The position numbers and the translations under genes are program-made. Under the pieces are notes generated by a model. It made no database searches. It saw only the letters and a list, made by a program, of their open reading frames with translations, and was not told the DNA's origin. From Lentisphaeraceae bacterium (lineage in GTDB: Bacteria > Verrucomicrobiota > Lentisphaeria > Lentisphaerales > Lentisphaeraceae), in NCBI GenBank assembly GCA_021232515.1, contig JAJPOQ010000108.1, forward strand, positions 1-64,000: a DNA stretch of 64,000 nucleotides. The letters are read 5' to 3'. Position 1 is the first letter of the stretch. Every line of letters starts with the position of its first letter. This document shows, in pieces, positions 8,273-16,641 of this stretch.

Positions 8273-9246
8273 TTTTCGCGAACCCCAGCTTCGGTAAGAT
8301 TCATAAACGCTTCATTGAGGTGCTTGAGGTCTTCTTTGAACTCAACGACGTCTACATCCAGCTCTAAAGCTTTTGCAAGGATTTTGTTTCTTGAGCAGAG
8401 CTCTGAGTTGAAGGCAATTTTGAACTTTTCGTTTATATTTTCGATCTTCTCAACAGTGCTTACACCTTCGATGCTTTGTAGGGTATCAACAAAGCCTTCT
8501 GGAGTTTCAGTGATAGATAGTTGATATGTAACTTCACTTTCATCACTGTTATGAGTTAGTAAGCCTTTCATGTCTCCAGTGTATTTAACTTGACCACGGT
8601 CGAGGATCGTTACACTGTCACAAAGGTCAGCTAGCTCACTGAGTATGTGAGAACTGATGAATATAGTTTTGCCCATGTTGCGTAGCTCTTGGAGGATTTC
8701 CATAAGTTCGATACGCGCTCTCGGGTCAAGGCCAGAAGCAGGTTCATCTAGAAGTAGAAGATCTGGGTCATGAACCAAAACTCGTGCTAAACTAACGCGT
8801 TGTTGCATACCGCGTGAAAGTCCCTTGATAAGATCGTCCTTGCGACCTTCCATGTCGGTAAGTGAAAGGACATCGCCGATAACTTGGTCGCGTTCTGCTA
8901 AGTTTAAACCATAAGCTGCGGCAAAGAAGTCTAGATACTCGAAGACACTCATTTGGCGATACATGCTAAAGTGGTCCGGCATGAAGCCTATCTTAGTTCT
9001 CACTTCTTTATAGTGACTGACGACGTTAGAGCCAAAAACTTTAACAGTGCCTTTTTGTGGCTTGAGTAGGGTTGCTATGGCTTTGAGAGTCGTAGTCTTT
9101 CCGGCACCATTTGGTCCAACAAAACCATGTATGGACTTTGCAGGGACGTTGAAGTTAACATTGTTTAGAGCTTGGTGGCTTTTAAAAGAATGACTTAGGC
9201 CAGTTATTTCGAGTGCATATGTTTGAGTTGTCGCAGTATCTGTCAT
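8269..9246 (-). CDS. ABC transporter ATP-binding protein
   Basis: This 325-residue ATPase has a full set of nucleotide-binding motifs: Walker A GPNGAGKTT (about 44-52), signature LSRGMQQRVSLA (about 142-153), Walker B LLLLDEP (about 163-169), and the switch histidine in SSHIL. A C-terminal extension of about 90 residues with a mixed alpha/beta pattern is typical of ABC-2 exporter ATPases. It lies between the large secreted-anchor protein gene and the permease gene, in one operon with overlapping or nearly touching ends. Confidence 0.92.
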   Translation of the reverse strand: MTDTATTQTYALEITGLSHSFKSHQALNNVNFNVPAKSIHGFVGPNGAGKTTTLKAIATLLKPQKGTVKVFGSNVVSHYKEVRTKIGFMPDHFSMYRQMSVFEYLDFFAAAYGLNLAERDQVIGDVLSLTDMEGRKDDLIKGLSRGMQQRVSLARVLVHDPDLLLLDEPASGLDPRARIELMEILQELRNMGKTIFISSHILSELADLCDSVTILDRGQVKYTGDMKGLLTHNSDESEVTYQLSITETPEGFVDTLQSIEGVSTVEKIENINEKFKIAFNSELCSRNKILAKALELDVDVVEFKEDLKHLNEAFMNLTEAGVREK

Positions 9247-9247
9247 A

Positions 9248-10858
9248 TTAAAAAGCCTCTTCCAGATTCAGTTTAAATCGGTTTAAAGTAAAGCCGGTTT
9301 CGTTGTCAGTAATATTCGCCAATGTGTGAAATGACTTTGGTGTTTCAGTTAAAGCGAGAAAGTGAACAGCCTGTGAGTTGATGATCGGATTGTTATTATA
9401 CGAAAGAGCGAGGTTTTTAGTTCTTGCTAGTTCTTGGAGTACAATCTCAGGGATATTCTCATAAACTTTATTTTCATTTGAGTTGTAGAAGATGTTGTCA
9501 TCTATATCGATTTCTGTTCCAGAAGTATAGGTGTTGCCTTTCTTTATGGCGATGTGAATTGAGCTGCCCATGATGAACCAAGCTTTGTCAATTTTGGTTT
9601 TGGAGTCGATGGTTAACTTCACATTGTGAACAGTTCTTTCTGAATTGGTGATTTTTATATCAGCTCCTGTTCCATTAGCCGAATGAATCATTTTCTTAGA
9701 TGAAAATAACGGTATATCAGCGATGAATTTTCCATCACCTTGAGAAAGCTGAGTAGCCATTTCAAAGTTTCCTGGGCTGGCATAAAGGTTACTTTTTGTG
9801 TTGTGACTAAAAACGTACTGATTGCCTGAAGTTACAAAGATATTTGACCATTGCTTGATGTTGTATTGATTTCCTTCGATATGGTCAGCAAAAGTAAATG
9901 AGCAGATCTTTGTTTCTTCTCCATAACCTCGTTTACCGATGATGGCAAAGAGTATAGAGAATCCAGCGACGGTAAGGATGAAGAACAAGTTTGGAATTTT
10001 CCAATCTCGAGTTTTGCGGCCGATAAAGTAATTTGCCGGGCCGATTAATAGAAGGTAGACAACAATTAGGAAATATATGAATGCCCAATTGTGATCCGTT
10101 TTGACTAATAGTTGAAGGTTAGAGAAGATAGAATCGTCAGTGTTTTGGTTGTAGCCCGATTGAGCGTTCTTCGGGCGAAAGTTTGGAATGCGAATTTTGT
10201 CTATTGATTCTAGTCGTTGTATTTGACCAGCACCTATTGCTTGGACTTTACCTGTTCCATTTAGAGGTGCCATGAGAGAAGTGAATTTTGGGAAGCCGCC
10301 AGTTTTCTTTTTAAGGACAATAGCAATACCGCCAAGTTTTAGCCAAGTCATGAAAGTGGCTTTTTGAGCCGGCGTCCAATCTGGAGATGTATCAAAAATG
10401 ACCCGACTAAGTGAATCCGTTAGAGGTGTAGATACAGGAAAATATTCTTGGGGAAAAAACTTAAAGTGTTTAGGGAGTCTTCCAGGTTTGTCACTGATGA
10501 AAATATTGGCCCCGATTGACTCGGAAGGGATGTCGGTAGTAAATCGATCCTTTCCAGCTTGGATGATGAGCCCGTCGTAGTGCTCTTGTATGTAAAAATA
10601 CATCTGGATAGTTTTACGTTGGTTTGGCGCCAAAAAGACATGTTTTGTATTTATAGTTTTAACGCTTATGCCAGAGCTTTTAAGTGTGATGACGTCATCA
10701 AATGCTTTTGGGGTATTGTTGTGAACTTTAAAGGTGATGAAATTGAAAGAATTGTTGATTACCTGATTGTCAAACCCGTAGTAAATCTCTTGAACATCTA
10801 GAGCATAAGAGCGCGCGCTGACAAAAAGTGATAGAAATAGTATTAGAAATTTACTCAT
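9248..10858 (-). CDS. Signal-peptide membrane protein linked to the ABC exporter
   Basis: The 536-residue protein starts with a signal peptide (cleavage after about residue 19, SARSYA). A beta-rich extracytoplasmic region follows to about 255, containing a GLIIQAG segment. Two close membrane helices at about 257-310 (YFLIVVYLLLIGPANYFIG and FFILTVAGFSILFAIIG) come next, then a second beta-rich domain. It sits one base upstream of the ATPase gene. The layout (accessory protein, ATPase, permease) recalls the accessory-protein/exporter arrangement of Gld-like systems, but I cannot assign homology. The function is not recognised. Confidence 0.65.
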   Translation of the reverse strand: MSKFLILFLSLFVSARSYALDVQEIYYGFDNQVINNSFNFITFKVHNNTPKAFDDVITLKSSGISVKTINTKHVFLAPNQRKTIQMYFYIQEHYDGLIIQAGKDRFTTDIPSESIGANIFISDKPGRLPKHFKFFPQEYFPVSTPLTDSLSRVIFDTSPDWTPAQKATFMTWLKLGGIAIVLKKKTGGFPKFTSLMAPLNGTGKVQAIGAGQIQRLESIDKIRIPNFRPKNAQSGYNQNTDDSIFSNLQLLVKTDHNWAFIYFLIVVYLLLIGPANYFIGRKTRDWKIPNLFFILTVAGFSILFAIIGKRGYGEETKICSFTFADHIEGNQYNIKQWSNIFVTSGNQYVFSHNTKSNLYASPGNFEMATQLSQGDGKFIADIPLFSSKKMIHSANGTGADIKITNSERTVHNVKLTIDSKTKIDKAWFIMGSSIHIAIKKGNTYTSGTEIDIDDNIFYNSNENKVYENIPEIVLQELARTKNLALSYNNNPIINSQAVHFLALTETPKSFHTLANITDNETGFTLNRFKLNLEEAF

Positions 10859-10905
10859 AAGTCCCTTGTAGTATCGTCCCCGATTAAACTAGTTTGAAGG
10901 AGTTG

Positions 10906-11604
10906 TTATGTCAACTCAAAAAGTGATGGCTGGACGAGAGAATCACCAAGCTGCCAATTTATTTCTTTTTCTTTCTTCTCTCGAAGTATTTTGTTGATGG
11001 TTTGGAAGTGTCCACAACCGAAAAAACCACGATAAGCGGATAAAGGTGATGGGTGAGGCGACTCTAGTATATAATGGTGTGCTTCTATAAGCTCTTTCTT
11101 CTTTTGTGCTGGAGCTCCCCACAGGACAAATATGATTGGTTTTGATCTTTTTAATAAAGTATGAATGACAGCGTCAGTGAACTCTTCCCAGCCTTGGTTC
11201 TTGTGTGAATGAGCTTGAGAAGCGCGGACGGTCAAAACCGTATTCATCAAAAAAACTCCCTGTTGTGCCCAACTAGTTAGGTCACCTTGAGTAGGGTTTA
11301 TGTCGAGTTCCTTAAAAATATTTTTCAAAGAAGGTGGTGGTTTACATGGAGACTTTACCGAAAAAGCTAATCCATGTGCTTGGTTTGGGCCATGGTAAGG
11401 GTCTTGACCAAGGATAACGACCTTGACTTCATCTAGTGGAGTTAGGTTAAATGCCGTAAAAACATCTTTTTCAGGAGGGTAGATAGTTTGGGTGTTGTAC
11501 TCGTCTTCTAAAAAAGCCGTAAGCTTCTTAAAAGTGTTGGATTCTAAAGTTTCATTGAGCGCTTTACGCCAAGAAGGATCTGAAATGGAGTTTGCATTTA
11601 GCAT
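10906..11604 (-). CDS. ung: Uracil-DNA glycosylase, family 1
   Basis: The protein carries the family-1 UNG motifs GQDPYHG (catalytic Asp, uracil-stacking Tyr) and [10 protein letters not shown] (catalytic His and DNA-intercalation loop). It removes uracil from DNA to start base excision repair. I prefer the ATG at 11604, giving 232 residues, the normal family length. A longer frame from 11724 would overlap the upstream response-regulator gene by 80 bases. No good ribosome site is seen at either. The tail ends in QPSLFEL, which resembles a sliding-clamp-binding peptide (see findings). Confidence 0.93.
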   Translation of the reverse strand: MLNANSISDPSWRKALNETLESNTFKKLTAFLEDEYNTQTIYPPEKDVFTAFNLTPLDEVKVVILGQDPYHGPNQAHGLAFSVKSPCKPPPSLKNIFKELDINPTQGDLTSWAQQGVFLMNTVLTVRASQAHSHKNQGWEEFTDAVIHTLLKRSKPIIFVLWGAPAQKKKELIEAHHYILESPHPSPLSAYRGFFGCGHFQTINKILREKKEKEINWQLGDSLVQPSLFELT

Positions 11605-11644
11605 AGAAGGAAAAGCAGGCCACCGGTTGAGTGACCTTTTAAAA

Positions 11645-12196
11645 TCACATCTCTTTGAATTTGTCGAGTAGTTCTTGGTGACCACGGTTTTGGACGTAGT
11701 TTTGAACTGCCTCGATGTATTCATCTTGATTAAGTGGGACTGTACTTGTGTCGTTTAGTTGAGCTGCACGAGTACGAATTTGCTGATCAGTCATACCATC
11801 GCCAAGGGAAGAATCAACATTCACAACTGAATCAACTGCATCAAGCAGTTCATTCACAGTGAACCCTTTTTCGATAATCAAAGCAAAAGATTCTCCAGAC
11901 TCCATCAAGAACTCTTCGTCCCTCGGGAATTCAGCAATACCGATAATAGGGATATCGGCGCCATCAGAGTTCATCGCGATGTAATCGGCTAGTTCGTAGC
12001 TGTTAAGGCCGGGAATGTGCACGTCAGTGACTATCAAGCCAAAGCGAAAATCTTCGCGAGCGAGCACATCTAGTAGGTCTGCACCATTGAATGCAGTATA
12101 GACTTCGTAACCTTCCATTTGGAGAAGTTTTACATAGGAAGAAATTCCTACTAAGTCTGTTCCGGTTAGTAAAATCCTTGCGGACTGGCCTCTCAT
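11645..12196 (-). CDS. Response-regulator-like receiver protein
   Basis: Residues 6-125 look like a CheY-type receiver domain. D58 (in [10 protein letters not shown]) is at the phosphorylation site, and a lysine in the IIEKGF loop fits the conserved Lys. The acidic pair at the first strand is reduced to one Asp (D14), and the usual Thr/Ser strand reads IIGIAEF, so activity may be altered. About 58 further residues are helical, with no recognised DNA-binding domain. It could be a single-domain regulator with a tail or an atypical receiver. The ung gene starts about 40 bases downstream. Confidence 0.72.
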   Translation of the reverse strand: MRGQSARILLTGTDLVGISSYVKLLQMEGYEVYTAFNGADLLDVLAREDFRFGLIVTDVHIPGLNSYELADYIAMNSDGADIPIIGIAEFPRDEEFLMESGESFALIIEKGFTVNELLDAVDSVVNVDSSLGDGMTDQQIRTRAAQLNDTSTVPLNQDEYIEAVQNYVQNRGHQELLDKFKEM

Positions 12197-12350
12197 ACTA
12201 TAGTGGCTCCTAAATTAACAATTGTGTTAAAAATAACTGTCATTGGCGTAAAAACCAAGAAATCGTAGTTAAAATTAAAAATATTTTAAACATTATGCAC
12301 AATAGAAACGGCTCCTGCAAGCTTGAAATCTGGCATAAATCGAAAAGAAC

Positions 12351-12379
12351 TGGACGTCTGCAAAAATTCGAGCTACTAT
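12351..12379 (+). promoter_or_regulatory. Candidate sigma-70 promoter for mcsA-mcsB
   Basis: A -35-like TGGACG (12351-12356) is 17 bases from a -10-like TACTAT (12374-12379). Transcription would start near 12386, ahead of the AGAGGT ribosome site at 12394-12398. Confidence 0.5.
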
Positions 12380-12407
12380 ACTAGGGAATTTAAGAGGTCT
12401 GAAAGTT

Positions 12408-12908
12408 TTGCAGAAAATTTGCGATATTTGTAAGAAAAACGTAGCAGCTATTCATATTGAGAAGCATGCCGGTGAGAATCACACACAAATGAAAATTTGT
12501 TGTCAGTGTGCTGGTATCGAAGCACTTAGCCCTGAAAATCTAAAGAGTGAAGATCTCCAGAAAATCATTGCCGATCTAGCGTTTCTTCAAAAACCATCTG
12601 AGCCTGAAGTCTGCTCAGAGTGTGGCACAACAACGGTAGATTTTGATAAATCTAAGAGAGTTGGCTGCGGTGCTTGTTATGACAACTTAAAAGCTTCTTT
12701 AAATCTACACCTCTATCCAAATGTTATTCAAAACAAACATTTAGGTAAGACTCCATTTAAATTAGGCTTTGAGCCTATCCAGAAAGAAGAAGTTGATGAA
12801 CTCCAAGTTTTGGAAGCCAAATTAACCTCTTTGATTACCGATGAAGAATATGAGACGGCGGCAAAAGTACGGGATCAAATCGCGGAGCTAAAAAAAGCTC
12901 TTTCATGA
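12408..12908 (+). CDS. mcsA: McsA-like zinc-finger protein with UVR motif
   Basis: The 166-residue protein starts with TTG, 9 bases after an AGAGGT site. It has paired Cys motifs (CDICKK, CCQC, CSEC and CGAC), consistent with zinc binding. The C-terminal UVR motif (about 130-162) resembles the UvrB/UvrC-interaction helix pair. McsA activates the McsB protein-arginine kinase and is part of the CtsR/ClpC quality-control pathway in Firmicutes; here no ctsR or clpC is adjacent. The stop overlaps the start of the McsB-like gene by 4 bases, so the pair is translationally coupled. Confidence 0.85.
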   Translation: MQKICDICKKNVAAIHIEKHAGENHTQMKICCQCAGIEALSPENLKSEDLQKIIADLAFLQKPSEPEVCSECGTTTVDFDKSKRVGCGACYDNLKASLNLHLYPNVIQNKHLGKTPFKLGFEPIQKEEVDELQVLEAKLTSLITDEEYETAAKVRDQIAELKKALS

Positions 12909-13963
12909 ATTCGTTTTTTAAGAATCTTGCCTCAAGGTCTATGCCTTGGTTGTGTTTAAGTGGTCCAAGTAGTCCAATTGTTCTTTCAACAAAAATGTCT
13001 CTTGCGAGAAACATCGCAGGTCAATTGTATCCAGATAAGCTGGATGAGTTGGCAGGTCTTGATGTACTCGAGGACATATTTGAAGTCAGCGAGAGTTTGC
13101 CAGACTACGAACGTTTGAACTCATACGAGTTAAATACACTTAACGAGATAGAGAAAGATCTACTTCTCGAGAGAAGTCATATAACTCATAACAGTGTCTT
13201 CAGCGGTATTGCTGGTGTGATCATTGATGAGGAAGAGTACTTTTCAGTTTTGGTGAATGACGAAGATCATATGAAGATCCAAGTTATGCGTCCAGGTTTA
13301 GAGTTGCATAAAAGTTGGAAGTACCTGACTTATGTTGATGATATATTTGGCAAAAAACTTAAGTATGACTTTTCGAATGATTATGGTTACTTAACAGCAT
13401 CTCCAGAGCATGTTGGTACAGGTCTTAAGTGTGAAGTGCTTTTGGACCTAACAGGCCTTTACCTTTCGGGTCAAATAAATGGCTTAGTTCAATCAGCACG
13501 AGTTTTTGGTTATGAACTTCAGGCTTCAGAAAACCAAGACAACCGCAAGCCCCAAGGTCGTTACATCTTATCAACGGTTAAGACTCTTGGTGTTAAAGAA
13601 GAAAAGATCATTTCTAGTTTTAAAAGTTTTATAAATGATGTCATCGATGCTGAGACTCGCTCTAGAGTTAAACTTATGGCAGATAGTTCTCACAGAATTC
13701 AAAATCTTGTAAGTCGTGCATATGGCACTTTGAAGTACAACTTTATGTTGGACGAAGGGGAAGCTTTTGATTTACTATTAACTTTGAGGCTTGGACTTCA
13801 GCTCGGTCTATTTGAGAATTTAAATTTCAAACAAGTTGAAGATGCACTGACTTGTTCCGGCAATGCCCATTTGCAGAGCGTCATGCAAGAATTACTCAGC
13901 ACAGAAGATTTAAATAAAACACGCGCTTCTATGGTTCGTAAAAAGATTGGTTTGGCTGACTAG
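12905..13963 (+). CDS. mcsB: McsB-like ATP:guanido phosphotransferase, catalytic residues altered
   Basis: The 352-residue protein aligns along its whole length with protein arginine kinase McsB. Compared by memory with the Bacillus protein, the ATP-binding motif SSRIRLARN reads STKMSLARN here (K30, S32). The catalytic Cys in SCPTNVGTG is Ser166, and the Arg in GLRASV is Lys175. The NEEDH segment is kept as NDEDH (118-122), but the GEGSEA specificity loop is not recognisable and the C-terminal phosphoarginine pocket motif is absent. It may therefore be a weak kinase or a non-catalytic partner of McsA. See findings. Confidence 0.85.
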   Translation: MNSFFKNLASRSMPWLCLSGPSSPIVLSTKMSLARNIAGQLYPDKLDELAGLDVLEDIFEVSESLPDYERLNSYELNTLNEIEKDLLLERSHITHNSVFSGIAGVIIDEEEYFSVLVNDEDHMKIQVMRPGLELHKSWKYLTYVDDIFGKKLKYDFSNDYGYLTASPEHVGTGLKCEVLLDLTGLYLSGQINGLVQSARVFGYELQASENQDNRKPQGRYILSTVKTLGVKEEKIISSFKSFINDVIDAETRSRVKLMADSSHRIQNLVSRAYGTLKYNFMLDEGEAFDLLLTLRLGLQLGLFENLNFKQVEDALTCSGNAHLQSVMQELLSTEDLNKTRASMVRKKIGLAD

Positions 13964-14071
13964 TTATTTTTTCGGAAAATGACTCTTCTTACGGCAGGAC
14001 AATGGATCTATGTCGATTATCTTAATTCTATCATCCATTAACAGACCAAAAAAAGTTGATTATTTTAGCTC

Positions 14072-15316
14072 ATGCCTCGTAAAAGGAACGAAATAATATC
14101 AGCAGTAGAGATCGGCACACGCAGTGTTAAGGTTCTTATTGCGGAAATATTAGATGGCAACCAATTGAATGTGATTGGTTATGGGGAGGCCTCTTCCCAT
14201 AAAGTCGAAAAAGGCGAAATAACAAATCCTAAAATCGTTTTTGAACAACTTGGTCTTGCTGTTGATAAAGCAGAGAAAATGGCTGGACTTCCTATGGAGC
14301 ATATCTGCTTAGCTCTTACTGGCGAACATATTCAAACTGTCAATCGCCAAGGCAATACACCTATTTCAGGAAAGTCTGTAAATGAAGACGACGTTGTCTC
14401 GGTTACACGTCTCGGTAGAACGACTTCTATTCCGGCAGAGTCAGAACTGATTCATACTTTAGAGCGCTTCTTTCTTTTAGATGACTCTCGCAAGGTTCAG
14501 AATCCAGTTGGTATGGTAGCAAGTCGCTTGACTGTTGATATTCATATTATTTACGGTAAGCGCAACAACATCATGACAAGTCAGAAACTTGTCGAAGACT
14601 ATTTTAGTCAAAACCTTTATGGACACATGTTTAGCGGTCTTTGTACTGCTTATGGTGTTATGAATGAGGATGACAACGAAAAAGGTGCTCTTGCGATCGA
14701 TATAGGCGCAGGGACGACCGAATACACACTTTATCATGGTAAAACTCCGCAGCATTCAGGAATAATTACCGTTGGTACGAATCAGATCTGTAACGATTTA
14801 TCCCTGGGTTTAAAGCTTGAGTATAATCGCTGCCAGCAACTTCTTGTTAAGTACGGAACGGCTATAGGTCAGGGTGACGGCAGAGCTCGATTAATAGAGA
14901 TCCCTGGACTTGCTGGCCAGAAAGATAGAAAGATACCTCGCAGTACTTTCGAGCATATTATCGAATTGCGTCTAAGAGAGCTGTTTGAAATAATTCATGC
15001 AGACCTTGAAAGACATGACGTACTGAACCTAATCGGGAATGGCCTCATTTTAAGTGGAGGAGGAAGTAAGATTCCTCAGATCAAACAACTCGCCAAGGAA
15101 GTTTTCAATACTCCGACTCGTATAGCAAAGTTGATTGAAATAAATGGTGACGAAGAAGTGATAAACAATCCAGCATTTGTCACTTGTGGCGGCGCTTTAA
15201 AAATCGGTCAAGTTTATTACACTGTTGATCGCGAAGGTCGCAAGAGCGCAGTTCAAGAGTTTAAGTCTGAAGTTAAGAAAACTTGGCGTAACATCAAAAC
15301 CGCCTTCCGTTGGTAA
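14072..15316 (+). CDS. ftsA: Cell division protein FtsA
   Basis: The 414-residue protein is an actin-like ATPase of the FtsA type. It has the phosphate-1 motif AVEIGTRSVKVLI near the N-terminus, the adenosine/phosphate-2 region ALAIDIGAGTTEYTLY (about 210-225), and the late GLILSGGGSKIPQI motif. A C-terminal basic amphipathic tail (VKKTWRNIKTAFRW) fits the membrane-targeting helix that tethers FtsZ. It is followed directly by murD (TAATG overlap). No ftsZ or ftsQ is next to it, unlike the usual dcw cluster. Confidence 0.93.
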   Translation: MPRKRNEIISAVEIGTRSVKVLIAEILDGNQLNVIGYGEASSHKVEKGEITNPKIVFEQLGLAVDKAEKMAGLPMEHICLALTGEHIQTVNRQGNTPISGKSVNEDDVVSVTRLGRTTSIPAESELIHTLERFFLLDDSRKVQNPVGMVASRLTVDIHIIYGKRNNIMTSQKLVEDYFSQNLYGHMFSGLCTAYGVMNEDDNEKGALAIDIGAGTTEYTLYHGKTPQHSGIITVGTNQICNDLSLGLKLEYNRCQQLLVKYGTAIGQGDGRARLIEIPGLAGQKDRKIPRSTFEHIIELRLRELFEIIHADLERHDVLNLIGNGLILSGGGSKIPQIKQLAKEVFNTPTRIAKLIEINGDEEVINNPAFVTCGGALKIGQVYYTVDREGRKSAVQEFKSEVKKTWRNIKTAFRW

Positions 15317-16641
15317 TGAACTCCATACTAGTTGCGGGTCTCGGTGTCAGTGGATACGAAGCTTGCAGACTTGGCTTAGCTAAAGGTTTAAAAGTTACAG
15401 CCGTTGATCTAAATAAAACTCCCACACTTATCAAACGTTCTGAAGAGCTTCAGCAACTTGGAGCGACTGTATTTCTTGGCCAAAATGAAGATTGGTCTGA
15501 TCAAGATTGTGATAAAATTGTTATTAGCCCAGGTATTCACCCTAAGAGTGATTTTGGGAGAAAGCTATTTGCTCTAAATACACCGATCATTTCAGAACTG
15601 GAGTTTGCGGCTCAATTCTGTGAAGCAAAGCTTATTGGCGTTACTGGAACAAATGGCAAGACAACCACGGTTGAGTTGTTAACTCATAGTCTTCAATGTT
15701 TAGGTCAGAAGTGTATTGCAGCGGGCAACATTGGCTATGCATTGAGTCGTGTTGTTAGAGAAGGGCAGAGTTGGGACTTTATAGTTGTCGAAGTTAGTTC
15801 TTTTCAACTTGAGGCTTTGGAGGAAATATCTTTTGAAGTTGGGGCTATTTTAAATATCACAAGTGACCATGTTGATCGCTATGAAAACTTTGGCCACTAC
15901 GCTAAAACCAAAGGCTTGATTTTAGAACACTCAAAGAAGAAAGTAATTTCTAAATCAGTCGCAGATCTAGCTCTATTCGATTGTAAGGCTAGTCGGGTGA
16001 TTAGTAGTGTTGATAAGTTGTCAGACTTTTATCTTGCTGATCATAAGCTTTATGTAAATGAACAGATGCTTGATTATTCACTACATCCTTTGAAAGGCAT
16101 TCACAATGCAGAGAATGTTTTAGTGACTATTTCCATACTTATGGATTTAGGTTTTGAGGTAAATCAAGCTTATAAAAGTGGTCTAAACTTCATGCCTGCT
16201 GCACATAGACTGCAAAGGTTCTTGATTAAAGATGAAATAATCTTTATAAATGATTCTAAAGCAACGAATCCTGACGCCATGAGAATGGCTATAGAAAGTT
16301 GTGGTCAGCCCTCCGGTAAGAATGTTGTTTTAATTGCGGGAGGTAGAGACAAAAAAATGGATTTTAAAGTTGTCAATGCGGCACTTTGTTCCTATGTTAG
16401 AAAGTTGTTTATTTACGGTGAGTGTCGTCAAATCTTGTATGACTCTTGGAATAAACTTGTTTCATGTGAAATGAGTGAAAGCTTTGAAGATGCAGTGAAA
16501 TTAGCATTAGACGCTGTAAAGTCAGAAGAGACATTGTTGCTTTCTCCAGGCTGTGCGAGTTTAGATTCGTTCAAAAGCTATGCAGAAAGAGGTGAAATTT
16601 TTATGGAAATAGTTCAGGAGTGGACCAAATATGAAAGATAG
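15316..16641 (+). CDS. murD: UDP-N-acetylmuramoylalanine--D-glutamate ligase
   Basis: The 441-residue cytoplasmic ligase adds D-Glu to UDP-MurNAc-L-Ala in peptidoglycan precursor synthesis. Evidence is the ATP-binding GVTGTNGKTTT motif (about 110-120), the central VEVSSFQLE strand, the INDSKATNPDA motif and the late LSPGCASLDSF segment. I start it at the ATG at 15316, whose A is the last base of the ftsA stop, rather than two codons earlier at a TTG. The end overlaps the LysM gene by 11 bases. Confidence 0.95.
   Translation: MNSILVAGLGVSGYEACRLGLAKGLKVTAVDLNKTPTLIKRSEELQQLGATVFLGQNEDWSDQDCDKIVISPGIHPKSDFGRKLFALNTPIISELEFAAQFCEAKLIGVTGTNGKTTTVELLTHSLQCLGQKCIAAGNIGYALSRVVREGQSWDFIVVEVSSFQLEALEEISFEVGAILNITSDHVDRYENFGHYAKTKGLILEHSKKKVISKSVADLALFDCKASRVISSVDKLSDFYLADHKLYVNEQMLDYSLHPLKGIHNAENVLVTISILMDLGFEVNQAYKSGLNFMPAAHRLQRFLIKDEIIFINDSKATNPDAMRMAIESCGQPSGKNVVLIAGGRDKKMDFKVVNAALCSYVRKLFIYGECRQILYDSWNKLVSCEMSESFEDAVKLALDAVKSEETLLLSPGCASLDSFKSYAERGEIFMEIVQEWTKYER

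Noticed and set aside
11605-11724. Longer start for ung from 11724
   Set aside because: It would overlap the response-regulator gene by 80 bases, and the added residues are not UNG-like.
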